From: Rhodobacteraceae bacterium F11138
GTDB taxonomy: Bacteria > Pseudomonadota > Alphaproteobacteria > Rhodobacterales > Rhodobacteraceae
Direction of reading: 5' to 3'
DNA: 64,000 nt
Assembly (NCBI GenBank): GCA_016521575.1
Contig: JAEKDP010000001.1
Coordinates: 601,894-665,893 of the forward strand
Shown: one piece after another, positions 55,295 to 64,000 of the stretch
Position numbering within the stretch: the stretch's first letter is position 1
Layout: each line of letters starts with the position of its first letter
Translations under genes and position numbers: made by a program
Notes under the pieces: generated by a model
What the model was told of the DNA's origin: nothing
The model's input: only the letters and a program-made list of their open reading frames with translations
Databases searched by the model: none

Positions 55295-55420
55295 TCAGCC
55301 CTGACGGGCTTTGAACCGGCGCTGCGTCTTGTTGATCACATAGACGCGGCCTTTGCGACGCACAATGCGGCAATCACGATGCCGGTTCTTGAGCGAGCGG
55401 AGCGAGTTCTTGACCTTCAT
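55295..55420 (-). CDS. rpmJ: Ribosomal protein L36
   Basis: This 41-residue basic protein starts [17 protein letters not shown] and ends RRFKARQG, the long zinc-free-type L36 of alphaproteobacteria, with most zinc cysteines missing (only one Cys). It is part of the large ribosomal subunit. It has its own terminator and stands alone, as usual in Rhodobacterales. Confidence 0.95.
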   Translation of the reverse strand: MKVKNSLRSLKNRHRDCRIVRRKGRVYVINKTQRRFKARQG

Positions 55421-55499
55421 GGTCGATCTCCTGTTCCTGCGGCGCGGGCCAGCGCCTTTTGTTGCGGGTGTCTCGGGCGGACCCGAAACAGTGAATTCA

Positions 55500-55574
55500 T
55501 GGTGGGCACTACAAGGTTCGAACTTGTGACCCCTTCGATGTCAACGAAGTGCTCTACCGCTGAGCTAAGCGCCC
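55500..55574 (-). tRNA. tRNA-Val (anticodon GAC)
   Basis: This is a full cloverleaf on the minus strand, starting GGGCGCTTAGCTCAGCGG. The anticodon stem CTTCG/CGAAG closes TTGACAT, so the anticodon is GAC. The T loop is TTCGAAC, and encoded CCA ends the 75-nt gene. Confidence 0.95.
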
Positions 55575-55723
55575 ATGAATACCCTTGCGAAAGACCAGCC
55601 CCAATAAAATGGGGCGCGGAATCCCGCGCCGGTAGCGGGGTCTATAAAAGGAGTCGCAACCGGGATCAAGGGCTTTTGGCAACTTGCGAATCCGGTCTAT
55701 GTTGAGGCCAGCGAGGAGGGGCC

Positions 55724-56584
55724 ATGCCACAGTCCACTTACGACCTGACCCTGCCAAGACGCCGCTTGTCCGGCGTCGTTTTTGCGTCACCGCACAGCGG
55801 GCACTGTTATTCCGACGCCTTTCTGCGCCAGACCGCGCTTGAACGTCCGGCGATTCGTTCGTCCGAGGATGCGTTCGTGGACCAATTGTTCGACTGCGCG
55901 CCCGAATTCGGCGCCCCGTTGCTGTGTGCAAAGATGCCGCGCGCCTATGTCGATCTGAATCGCAGCGCCGATGAACTGGATCCGGCCCTGATCGACGGGG
56001 CCGTGCGCCGGGGGCAGAATCCGCGCGTGGCGTCTGGCCTGGGTGTGATCCCGCGTGTCGTGGCCAATGGACGGGCGATCTATTCCGGCAAGTTGCCGAT
56101 GTCCGAGGCGCAGAAACGGATCGACAGCTGTTGGCGGCCCTATCATCGGGCGTTGCAGGGGTTGCTGGAACAGGCGCATCTGGATTTCGGTCAGGCGATT
56201 CTGGTGGATTGCCACTCGATGCCGCATGAGGCGATGGAAGGTGTGAAACCAGGGAGCCGCCGCTATCCCGAGATCGTCCTGGGGGATCGCTTTGGCGCGG
56301 CGGCCGGAGCCGAGATCGTGGACCGGATCGAGGCGGCGTTTTCCGCCGCCGGTCTGGTCGTGATCCGGAACGCGCCTTTCGCCGGGGCGTATATAACCCA
56401 GGCATACGGGCGGCCGTCCCGGCGGCAACACGCGGTGCAGGTTGAAATAGATCGTTCGATTTACATGGACGAAAAACGCATCCGGCCGAATGCGAATTTC
56501 GATGCCTTGCGCAATGTGTTGCGTGGGGTGATCGCCGAAATCGCCTCGATTGGTCAGCAACAGATGCCATTGGCCGCGGAATAG
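55724..56584 (+). CDS. N-formylglutamate amidohydrolase family protein
   Basis: This 286-residue hydrolase has the FGase motifs VFASPHSGHCYSDAF, RAYVDLNRSADELD, ILVDCHSMPHEAM and NAPFAGAYITQAYGRPSRRQHAVQVEIDRSIYMDE. It releases formate from N-formylglutamate in histidine breakdown, or acts on a related substrate. No hut genes are adjacent, so the role here is uncertain. It is convergent with dinB. Confidence 0.9.
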   Translation: MPQSTYDLTLPRRRLSGVVFASPHSGHCYSDAFLRQTALERPAIRSSEDAFVDQLFDCAPEFGAPLLCAKMPRAYVDLNRSADELDPALIDGAVRRGQNPRVASGLGVIPRVVANGRAIYSGKLPMSEAQKRIDSCWRPYHRALQGLLEQAHLDFGQAILVDCHSMPHEAMEGVKPGSRRYPEIVLGDRFGAAAGAEIVDRIEAAFSAAGLVVIRNAPFAGAYITQAYGRPSRRQHAVQVEIDRSIYMDEKRIRPNANFDALRNVLRGVIAEIASIGQQQMPLAAE

Positions 56585-56588
56585 GCGT

Positions 56589-57845
56589 TCAACGCAAGGC
56601 GCGGCCTTTGCGGATCGCGTCTGTTCCGTATCGCTTGCGAATGGCGTCGGTCGCGCGTTCGGCCTGGCTGCGGCGGCTGGCATCGGGGTCCAGAAGATCA
56701 CCGGATTTTCCGGCTTCGGTTTCGGGGCACAGATCCGACAGGCCACATCCCAGCAGCCGATAGGGCCCCTGATTGCCGACCTGCTGAAACAATCCGCGCG
56801 CGGTGCGATAGATCGTATCGGCCAGCTGTGTCGGCTCGCGCAGCGCCACCCGGCGGCTGAGGCTGCTGTGATCGGCCCGTTTCAGTTTCAGGGTCACGAC
56901 CCGACCGGCAAGCGCCTTGGCCTTGGCGCGGTCCGCGACCTTTTCCGCCATGCGCCACAGGTGCCCGTCCAGAAGCCCGGGATCGCTGGTATCGTCGAAG
57001 AACGTGGTTTCGTTGCTGATGGATTTGACCGGCTCGTGGGATGAAACCGGACGCCGATCCTGACCGCGGGCCAGATGCCACAGCCGTTCGCCCATGGCAC
57101 CAAAGCGCGCGTTCAGATCCGCCCGCTCCCAGCGCAGCAAATCGGAAAAACTGTGAATCCCGGCCTTGTTCAGCGCAACCTGTGTCGCCGGCCCGATGCC
57201 CCAGATCAGCCGGACGGGTTTGTCGCGCAGGAAATCGGCGGTTTCGGCCACCCCGATCACCGAGAACCCGCGTGGCTTGTCCAGATCGGATGCGATCTTG
57301 GCAAGGAACTTGTTGTGGCTCAGCCCGATCGACCCCGTCAGGCCCAATTCGTCCTTCATCCGTTTGACCAACCGCGCCAGCATCACCGCAGGCGGCGCGC
57401 CATGCAGGCGGGCGGTGCCGGTCAGGTCCAGAAACGCCTCGTCCAGCGACAGGGGCTGGATGGCGGGGGTCAGATCCTCCATCATCCGGCGAATGGCGCG
57501 TGAAGCTTCGGCATAGGCCTGCATGCGCGGTTTCAGCACCACCGCGTCCGGGCAAAGCTTCAGTGCCTGAAACATCGGCATCGCCGAACGAACGCCCCGG
57601 ATGCGCGCCACATAACATGCGGTGGACACAACGCCCCGCCGCCCGCCGCCGATGATGACCGGCTTGTCGCAAAGGTCGGGGTTGTCGCGTTTTTCAACCG
57701 AAGCGTAAAAGGCGTCGCAATCCATATGCGCGATGGTCAACCGGTTCAGTTCCGGGTGGTTCAACATGCGCGGGCTGCGACAGCCGGGACAGCGGAGCGC
57801 CGTTGTTTCGGTCCCGGTCAGGCAGTCTCGGCACAGGCTGGGCAT
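56589..57845 (-). CDS. dinB: DNA polymerase IV (DinB)
   Basis: This 418-residue Y-family polymerase has the catalytic segment IAHMDCDAFYASVE and SLDEAFLDLTG, a helix-hairpin GIGPATQVALNKAG, and a little-finger domain. A 34-residue N-terminal extension holds two CxxC pairs (CRDC and CPGC) before the polymerase core, as if a small zinc finger. It copies damaged templates. The extension is in frame with ATG 57845; a later start would remove it. Confidence 0.9.
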   Translation of the reverse strand: MPSLCRDCLTGTETTALRCPGCRSPRMLNHPELNRLTIAHMDCDAFYASVEKRDNPDLCDKPVIIGGGRRGVVSTACYVARIRGVRSAMPMFQALKLCPDAVVLKPRMQAYAEASRAIRRMMEDLTPAIQPLSLDEAFLDLTGTARLHGAPPAVMLARLVKRMKDELGLTGSIGLSHNKFLAKIASDLDKPRGFSVIGVAETADFLRDKPVRLIWGIGPATQVALNKAGIHSFSDLLRWERADLNARFGAMGERLWHLARGQDRRPVSSHEPVKSISNETTFFDDTSDPGLLDGHLWRMAEKVADRAKAKALAGRVVTLKLKRADHSSLSRRVALREPTQLADTIYRTARGLFQQVGNQGPYRLLGCGLSDLCPETEAGKSGDLLDPDASRRSQAERATDAIRKRYGTDAIRKGRALR

Positions 57846-57947
57846 GGCGGCAAGGTTTCCGATTAACGTGCCATTACATATATAGCGGCAAGACTAGGGC
57901 ATATCGAACGGCGCGTCAGCGCCAATTCAACAGATGGACGCGCGAAG

Positions 57948-58358
57948 ATGACATTTTCCGGCGCCAAGCTGGCCTTGTTCCTGGGCAAGGATCTGCTGGT
58001 CATTCGCAGAGATGACAAGCCCGATATTCCCTGGCCCGGTCACTGGGATTTGCCCGGTGGCGGCCGTGAAGGGCAGGAAACGCCGACGGATTGCGCTTTG
58101 CGGGAAACCTTTGAAGAGGTCGGGCTGACCGTCGCCCCCAAGGATCTGGTCTGGTCCACCCGGTATCGGCGACCGCATGGGTTGGTGTGGTTTTTCGCGG
58201 CGCATCTGCCGGCGCGAACCGTGAACGCCATCCGTTTCGGCAATGAAGGCACCGGGTGGCGGTTGATGTCGCCGCTGGCCTATTGCGATCATCCCCTGGC
58301 GGTGCCGCATTTCGCCCAGAAGCTGCGCAGCTATCTGGCGCAAGCCGGGCAACCCTGA
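57948..58358 (+). CDS. NUDIX hydrolase
   Basis: This 136-residue protein has a full Nudix box, WDLPGGGREGQE followed by ALRETFEEVGL, which binds Mg and cuts a nucleoside-diphosphate derivative. The substrate is unknown. It is divergent from dinB and convergent with the pyrF transcript, with a GC hairpin directly after its stop. Confidence 0.88.
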   Translation: MTFSGAKLALFLGKDLLVIRRDDKPDIPWPGHWDLPGGGREGQETPTDCALRETFEEVGLTVAPKDLVWSTRYRRPHGLVWFFAAHLPARTVNAIRFGNEGTGWRLMSPLAYCDHPLAVPHFAQKLRSYLAQAGQP

Positions 58359-58360
58359 CG

Positions 58361-58395
58361 TCAAACGAAAGGCCCCCCGCTGCTGAGGCGGGGGG
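58361..58395 (-). terminator. Hairpin terminating the pyrF-direction transcript
   Basis: The arms CCCCCCGC and GCGGGGGG (8 pairs) have a 7-nt loop. On the minus strand they are followed by CCTTTCGTTTG. It lies about 140 bp after the pyrF stop and next to the convergent NUDIX stop. Confidence 0.7.
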
Positions 58396-58536
58396 AGGTG
58401 ACGAACCCAGGAAGAAAGGTCCGTCGGGGAGTATCTCTTGACCCAGCGTCACCCAACGGGGATGATTTTGAAAGTCTGGAATACCGGACCTGCAAATTAC
58501 ACGCATAGCATGTGCTATTAAGAGCACAGACCAAGG

Positions 58537-59232
58537 CTAGATTTTCGAAAGATCGTCCAGAATCGCCTGTGCCGCGCCGCGTGGGTCGTCGGATTTCCAC
58601 ACGGGACGTCCGACCACGATGTGATCGGCACCCGCGGCAATGGCGCTGGCCGGGGTTGCAATCCGTTTCTGGTCGCCGGGATCGGTTCCCACAGGACGGA
58701 CGCCGGGCGTGACGATCAGCCGGTCGCGGGCCTGGGGCAGGGCGCGGATCAGGGCGGCTTCGTTCGGGCTGGCGATGATCCCGTCGGCACCGGCCTCAAG
58801 CGCGCGCCGGGCGCGTTCGACAACCAGATCGGGCAGATCGCCCGACACGATCATCGAGGCGTCCAGATCGCCGCGGTCCAGCGATGTCAGGATGGTGACC
58901 CCGAGGATTTTCAGATTGCTGCCCGCCGCGCCTTGTTTGGCGGCGCGCACGACATGCGGGTCGCCATGCACGGTCAGAAAGTCCAGATCGAACTGCGCCA
59001 GCCCGCGCACGGCGGCTTCGACCGTGGCGCTGATGTCAAACAGCTTCATGTCCAGGAAGATACGCTTGCCATGACCCTGTTTCAGTTCGTTGGCCAATGC
59101 CAGCCCGCCGCCGGTCAGCATGCCCAGGCCGATCTTGTAGAACCCGACCGTGTCACCCAGGGTATCGGCCAATGCCAGCCCCTGTACCGCGTCGGCAACA
59201 TCAAGGGCTACAATCAGGCGGTCGTCGGACAT
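58537..59232 (-). CDS. pyrF: Orotidine 5'-phosphate decarboxylase
   Basis: This 231-residue enzyme has the OMP decarboxylase signature: LIVALDVADAVQGLALAD, IFLDMKLFDISATVEAAVRGLAQ with the catalytic Asp-Lys pair, and the C-terminal VVGRPVWKSDDPRGAAQAIL. It makes UMP. ATG 59232 gives MSDDRLIVALD. Confidence 0.96.
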   Translation of the reverse strand: MSDDRLIVALDVADAVQGLALADTLGDTVGFYKIGLGMLTGGGLALANELKQGHGKRIFLDMKLFDISATVEAAVRGLAQFDLDFLTVHGDPHVVRAAKQGAAGSNLKILGVTILTSLDRGDLDASMIVSGDLPDLVVERARRALEAGADGIIASPNEAALIRALPQARDRLIVTPGVRPVGTDPGDQKRIATPASAIAAGADHIVVGRPVWKSDDPRGAAQAILDDLSKI

Positions 59233-59327
59233 GGGGTTCCCTCTTTTCTGGAGTCCGGACTGAGTAACCAATTCGGGACGGGCTTGTCCATGTCAATTGC
59301 ATTGGACGCAAAAAGCCGGGCCAGGGT

Positions 59328-59355
59328 CTTGAACATACCGTCAAATTCCCCAGAT
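59328..59355 (+). promoter_or_regulatory. Sigma-32 (RpoH)-type promoter for clpB
   Basis: CTTGAAC (59328-59334) and CCCCAGAT (59348-59355) are spaced 13 bp apart, close to the RpoH consensus CTTGAAA and CCCCATNT. It lies 75 bp upstream of the clpB start and fits heat-shock control. Confidence 0.75.
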
Positions 59356-59430
59356 TGAATGCGAGGCCCATCGGGTGCGTGCTGCCGGGCAGGCGCAACC
59401 CAATCCGGGCGCTTTGAAAAGGAGAGACAG

Positions 59431-62049
<2,619 letters not shown>

Positions 62050-62056
62050 AGCGTTC

Positions 62057-62141
62057 CGCCTTTGACCTGATCGATCTCGTATCACCTATCGCGTTGAAGT
62101 CGCGGATTTCAGGCAGCGAAAGGTGATACAGGTTCAAGGCG
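62057..62141. repeat. 85-bp imperfect hairpin after clpB
   Basis: Inner arms GTATCACCTATCGC (62079-62092) and GCGAAAGGTGATAC (62116-62129) match at 13 of 14 bases. Outer arms CGCCTTTGACCT (62057-62068) and AGGTTCAAGGCG (62130-62141) pair at 10 of 12. It begins 8 bp after the clpB stop, before a normal terminator. It may be an extragenic palindrome or an mRNA-stabilising structure. Confidence 0.65.
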
Positions 62142-62164
62142 AATTGCCCTAGACCCGATTTCTT

Positions 62165-62200
62165 GAACGCCCGCCCGATGAACGGCGGGCGTTCTTGTTT
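62165..62200 (+). terminator. Intrinsic terminator after clpB
   Basis: Arms GAACGCCCGCC and GGCGGGCGTTC (11 perfect pairs) enclose an 8-nt loop and are followed by TTGTTTG. It ends the clpB transcript. Confidence 0.88.
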
Positions 62201-62273
62201 GTCCCGACAACGGGTTTCACGCTAGTACGGGGACTTTGGGCAAAGCGCCTCGGCCCGCGAGGGATGAACAGGT

Positions 62274-62714
62274 CTACTGTTCGATCGCCTCTTGCGCGAT
62301 GGCGCTCAGCAGGGTCTGGACCTCTTGCATCGCGCCGTCCGGAAAATTCTGATGGCCGACAACGACCTGTCCTGGCGGGGTGACCAGTTCAGCCACGAAA
62401 ATGCCATAGGGACAGAACGCGATATTCATCCGGTCGGCTTCCATCATTTTGCGCGATAGGCTGGCCGAGCAAAAATTGTAGACATCCGCGCGCGCGAAAA
62501 GCTTTACGTCCGATCCGACATCGGCCCGGGTGCGGTCCAGCATCTCGCCCACATGGCTGACATGATCGACGACCAGACCCCGGTCCAGGATCGCGCTTTC
62601 CAACCCGAAGATCACGTCGTCAAAAGATTGTTGCGTTTCATAACTGGTCATGTCCTGCGCTGCTGCCGACTGGATCGCGCAGGCCAGGCCGACTCCGACC
62701 ACCCAAGATTTCAT
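62274..62714 (-). CDS. DUF302 domain protein, exported
   Basis: This 146-residue protein has a signal peptide (MKSWVVGVGLACAIQSAAAQ) and a DUF302 domain (SFDDVIFGLESAILDRGLVVDHVSHVGEMLDRT, then FARADVYNFCSASLSRKMMEAD). The family is periplasmic or membrane-linked and of unknown function, often near sulfur or redox genes. ATG 62714 gives the signal; the longer frame to 62948 is rejected. Confidence 0.83.
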   Translation of the reverse strand: MKSWVVGVGLACAIQSAAAQDMTSYETQQSFDDVIFGLESAILDRGLVVDHVSHVGEMLDRTRADVGSDVKLFARADVYNFCSASLSRKMMEADRMNIAFCPYGIFVAELVTPPGQVVVGHQNFPDGAMQEVQTLLSAIAQEAIEQ

Positions 62715-63039
62715 GTCTGCGTTCCTTTGTGTTCCTCGACTCGAATGTCTGTGCCCGTATGACCGCAGGCTCAAGTGGCTGGTTTGGCAAAACCCGCGTC
62801 TCTGCAACCTGCGACAACTCAAATACAGACTATCATGTTTGGCGGGCGTGATGTCCACAATGTGACGATTGCGGCCGGGTTGGCATGGTTTGGCCATTCC
62901 GCTCAGCGTCGGCATATCTGCACCGGGGTCATCAGCCAATCGGACCAAGACAGGGCAGACGAACCCATGACCCGGGGACCGCTACATCGGAACCGTTCCA
63001 AAGCCGGTTGTCAGGCTATCCGTTCGCTTTTGATGAATA
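62715..63039. other. 325-bp stretch without a gene
   Basis: Between the DUF302 gene start and the tRNA-Pro fragment no coding region is credible. An open plus-strand frame runs into the tRNA fragment and only looks conserved there. The motif GTTTGGC occurs three times (near 62783, 62836 and 62888), possibly by chance. The DUF302 promoter should lie at the left end. Confidence 0.5.
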
Positions 63040-63090
63040 TGGTCGGAGTGGCGAGATTCGAACTCACGACCCCTGCCTCCCGAAGACAGA
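63040..63090 (-). other. 3' fragment of tRNA-Pro(CGG), putative att site
   Basis: On the minus strand the last 51 bases of a tRNA-Pro gene are present: anticodon stem-loop CTGTC-TTCGGGA-GGCAG (anticodon CGG), T arm GTGAGTTCGAATCTCGC, acceptor 3' strand CACTCCG, then ACCA. The 5' half (acceptor CGGAGTG and D arm) is missing; the sequence beyond is unrelated and AT-rich. An integrase gene lies 89 bp away. This is the usual scar of integration into a tRNA gene. Confidence 0.8.
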
Positions 63091-63179
63091 TCAAGCAATG
63101 ATATTCTCTCTTTGATCATGGTTTACACCTATTTTGTAGCGTCCCGTACGACATTGTTTCACATTCAAACTGTGTGGCC

Positions 63180-64000
63180 TCACAGCTTCCTACCTCCACG
63201 TTCCATTGCCTTGACAGTACTGTCTTGATGGTCGGGGTGATGGTGGGCATAGACGCGATGCATGGTCTCGATGCTGACACCGAAGTAACCAGCAGTTTCC
63301 CAGATGTCCGCCCCGGCTTGCATCGCCCATGTGATTGCTGTGTGGCGTAGCGTGTGAGGCGTGACCCCCGTTCCAGTCAGCCCAGATTCTGCCAAGGCTG
63401 TGCCCCAAGCCGTCTTAATCGACCCAACGCCCGCCCCCTTGTATTCAACGACCCACCGACCGTGACTTTGTTCCCAGCAGCGCAGATGCGCGGCCAACTG
63501 ACGGGGCAGGCGGATCGCTGGGCGCTTTTTCTTGGTGTCGGCTTCCCCCAACCCACGGCGATACATTGTGCCGCGTTCGGTATCGACCCAACCGCCCGAT
63601 GTGTTTGGCGTGAAACGCAATCGCAGAATGGCTGTCTTCCGAGTTCCGGTATACAGACCGACGAGAATGAACTTCGCCAGATGCTTGGACTCTGGATTGC
63701 GCCAAGCAGACCAAAGTAACCGTGCTGCTTCACTCCTGGTTAACCAGCGGTCTTTCGGCTCTGTCTTTGCAGGCAAATGAACCTTTGGTGGGTTCACAAC
63801 ATAGCCTTCATCGCGGCAGTAGGTGATTGCGGCCGCCAACGTACCCAACTCCTTGCGGATCGTGCTGGGTGCAACGGGCGTAGTCTCCAAGACTTCTTTG
63901 GTTTTCGAATCCTGCTTCACCACCTTGCGCCTTGATCGACCGTAAGCCCTGCAGGTTTCGCGAGTGATGGTCGAAAGCGGCCGCTCTCCCCAGAACGGAA
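63180..64000 (-). mobile_element. int: Tyrosine recombinase/integrase gene (5' end beyond window)
   Basis: The minus-strand frame stays open to the window edge, giving 272 residues of the C-terminal part. Visible are the end of a core-binding domain (TRETCRAYGRSRRKVV) and the catalytic domain, with Arg in YTGTRKTAILRL, HTLRHTAITWAMQ and the nucleophile Tyr in HRVYAHHHPD. A GTG at 63923 could be taken as start, but coding sense continues upstream. It faces the tRNA-Pro fragment and would be the integrase of the element. Confidence 0.9.

Noticed and set aside
55379-55705. Plus-strand frame containing [10 protein letters not shown]
   Set aside because: It is antisense to tRNA-Val(GAC) and rpmJ, so it is a spurious frame of the same kind.
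62775-63101. Plus-strand frame ending VARFELTTPAS, which looks like a conserved protein
   Set aside because: That peptide is the well-known artefact of reading the antisense strand of a tRNA-Pro 3' end; here it overlaps the tRNA fragment.

Overview
The window looks like chromosome from a marine-type alphaproteobacterium of the order Rhodobacterales (Roseobacter group). The pointers are a high-GC genome, norCB with NnrR-type TTGCG boxes, a Rhodobacter-type porin, an FYDLN-acid-domain protein, an alphaproteobacterial L36, paired dimethylglycine-dehydrogenase-like GcvT proteins and an XRE-cupin regulator. This is inference from protein recognition, not from a database search.

Layout. 1-2550: nitric oxide reductase norB (cut by the window edge) and norC, a divergent small redox-disulfide protein, and a Crp/Fnr regulator of NnrR/Dnr type. 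2600-5400: a VOC protein, tRNA-Ala(GGC), the FYDLN protein, a YgjP-like metallopeptidase and a GntR/FCD regulator with a perfect palindrome just before its start. 5550-15210: an iron-acquisition island. It holds a DUF1513 protein, a four-gene iron-chelate ABC transporter, a DUF2218 protein, and a TonB receptor-exbB-exbD-exbD-tonB operon. 15400-23240: MscS, an HI0933-like flavoprotein, GST, and the housekeeping run leuS-lptE-holA plus a DUF3576 lipoprotein. 23500-38300: a highly expressed porin, YggS, ribA with an L,D-transpeptidase, an OmpR-type response regulator, a strong candidate small RNA, xth, a thioredoxin-TPR protein, a LON-domain protein, a Trm112-like protein, a UbiH-family hydroxylase, an amidase, an aminotransferase, ftsK and lolA. 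38300-50550: a lytic transglycosylase, hspQ, gamma-glutamyltransferase, an RsbW/RsbV-type pair, thiolase, a free-methionine-sulfoxide-reductase-like GAF protein, and a probable methylated-amine catabolic cluster (XRE-cupin regulator, LysE exporter, GFA protein, two DMGDH/GcvT oxidases). 50580-62720: mixed genes including RluA, an alpha-1,2-fucosyltransferase-like GT11 enzyme, two tRNA-Val genes, an FHA-fused cyclase, an orphan FutA/FbpA-like iron-binding protein, rpmJ, an N-formylglutamate amidohydrolase, dinB, a NUDIX protein, pyrF, clpB with a sigma-32-type promoter, and a DUF302 protein.

63040-64000: the edge of an integrated element. A 3' fragment of a tRNA-Pro(CGG) gene, lacking its 5' half, lies next to a tyrosine integrase that runs off the window.

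The most unusual signals are outside the genes: an orphan two-hairpin small RNA with an exposed CCUCCC segment (27990-28064), two 25-bp GTGAA-N15-TTCAC sites in front of the XRE-cupin gene, TTGCG-N4-NNCAA boxes before norC and before the Crp/Fnr gene itself, a long imperfect hairpin after clpB, and structured sequence after pyrF. I found no CRISPR array, transposase, rRNA or obvious defence system.
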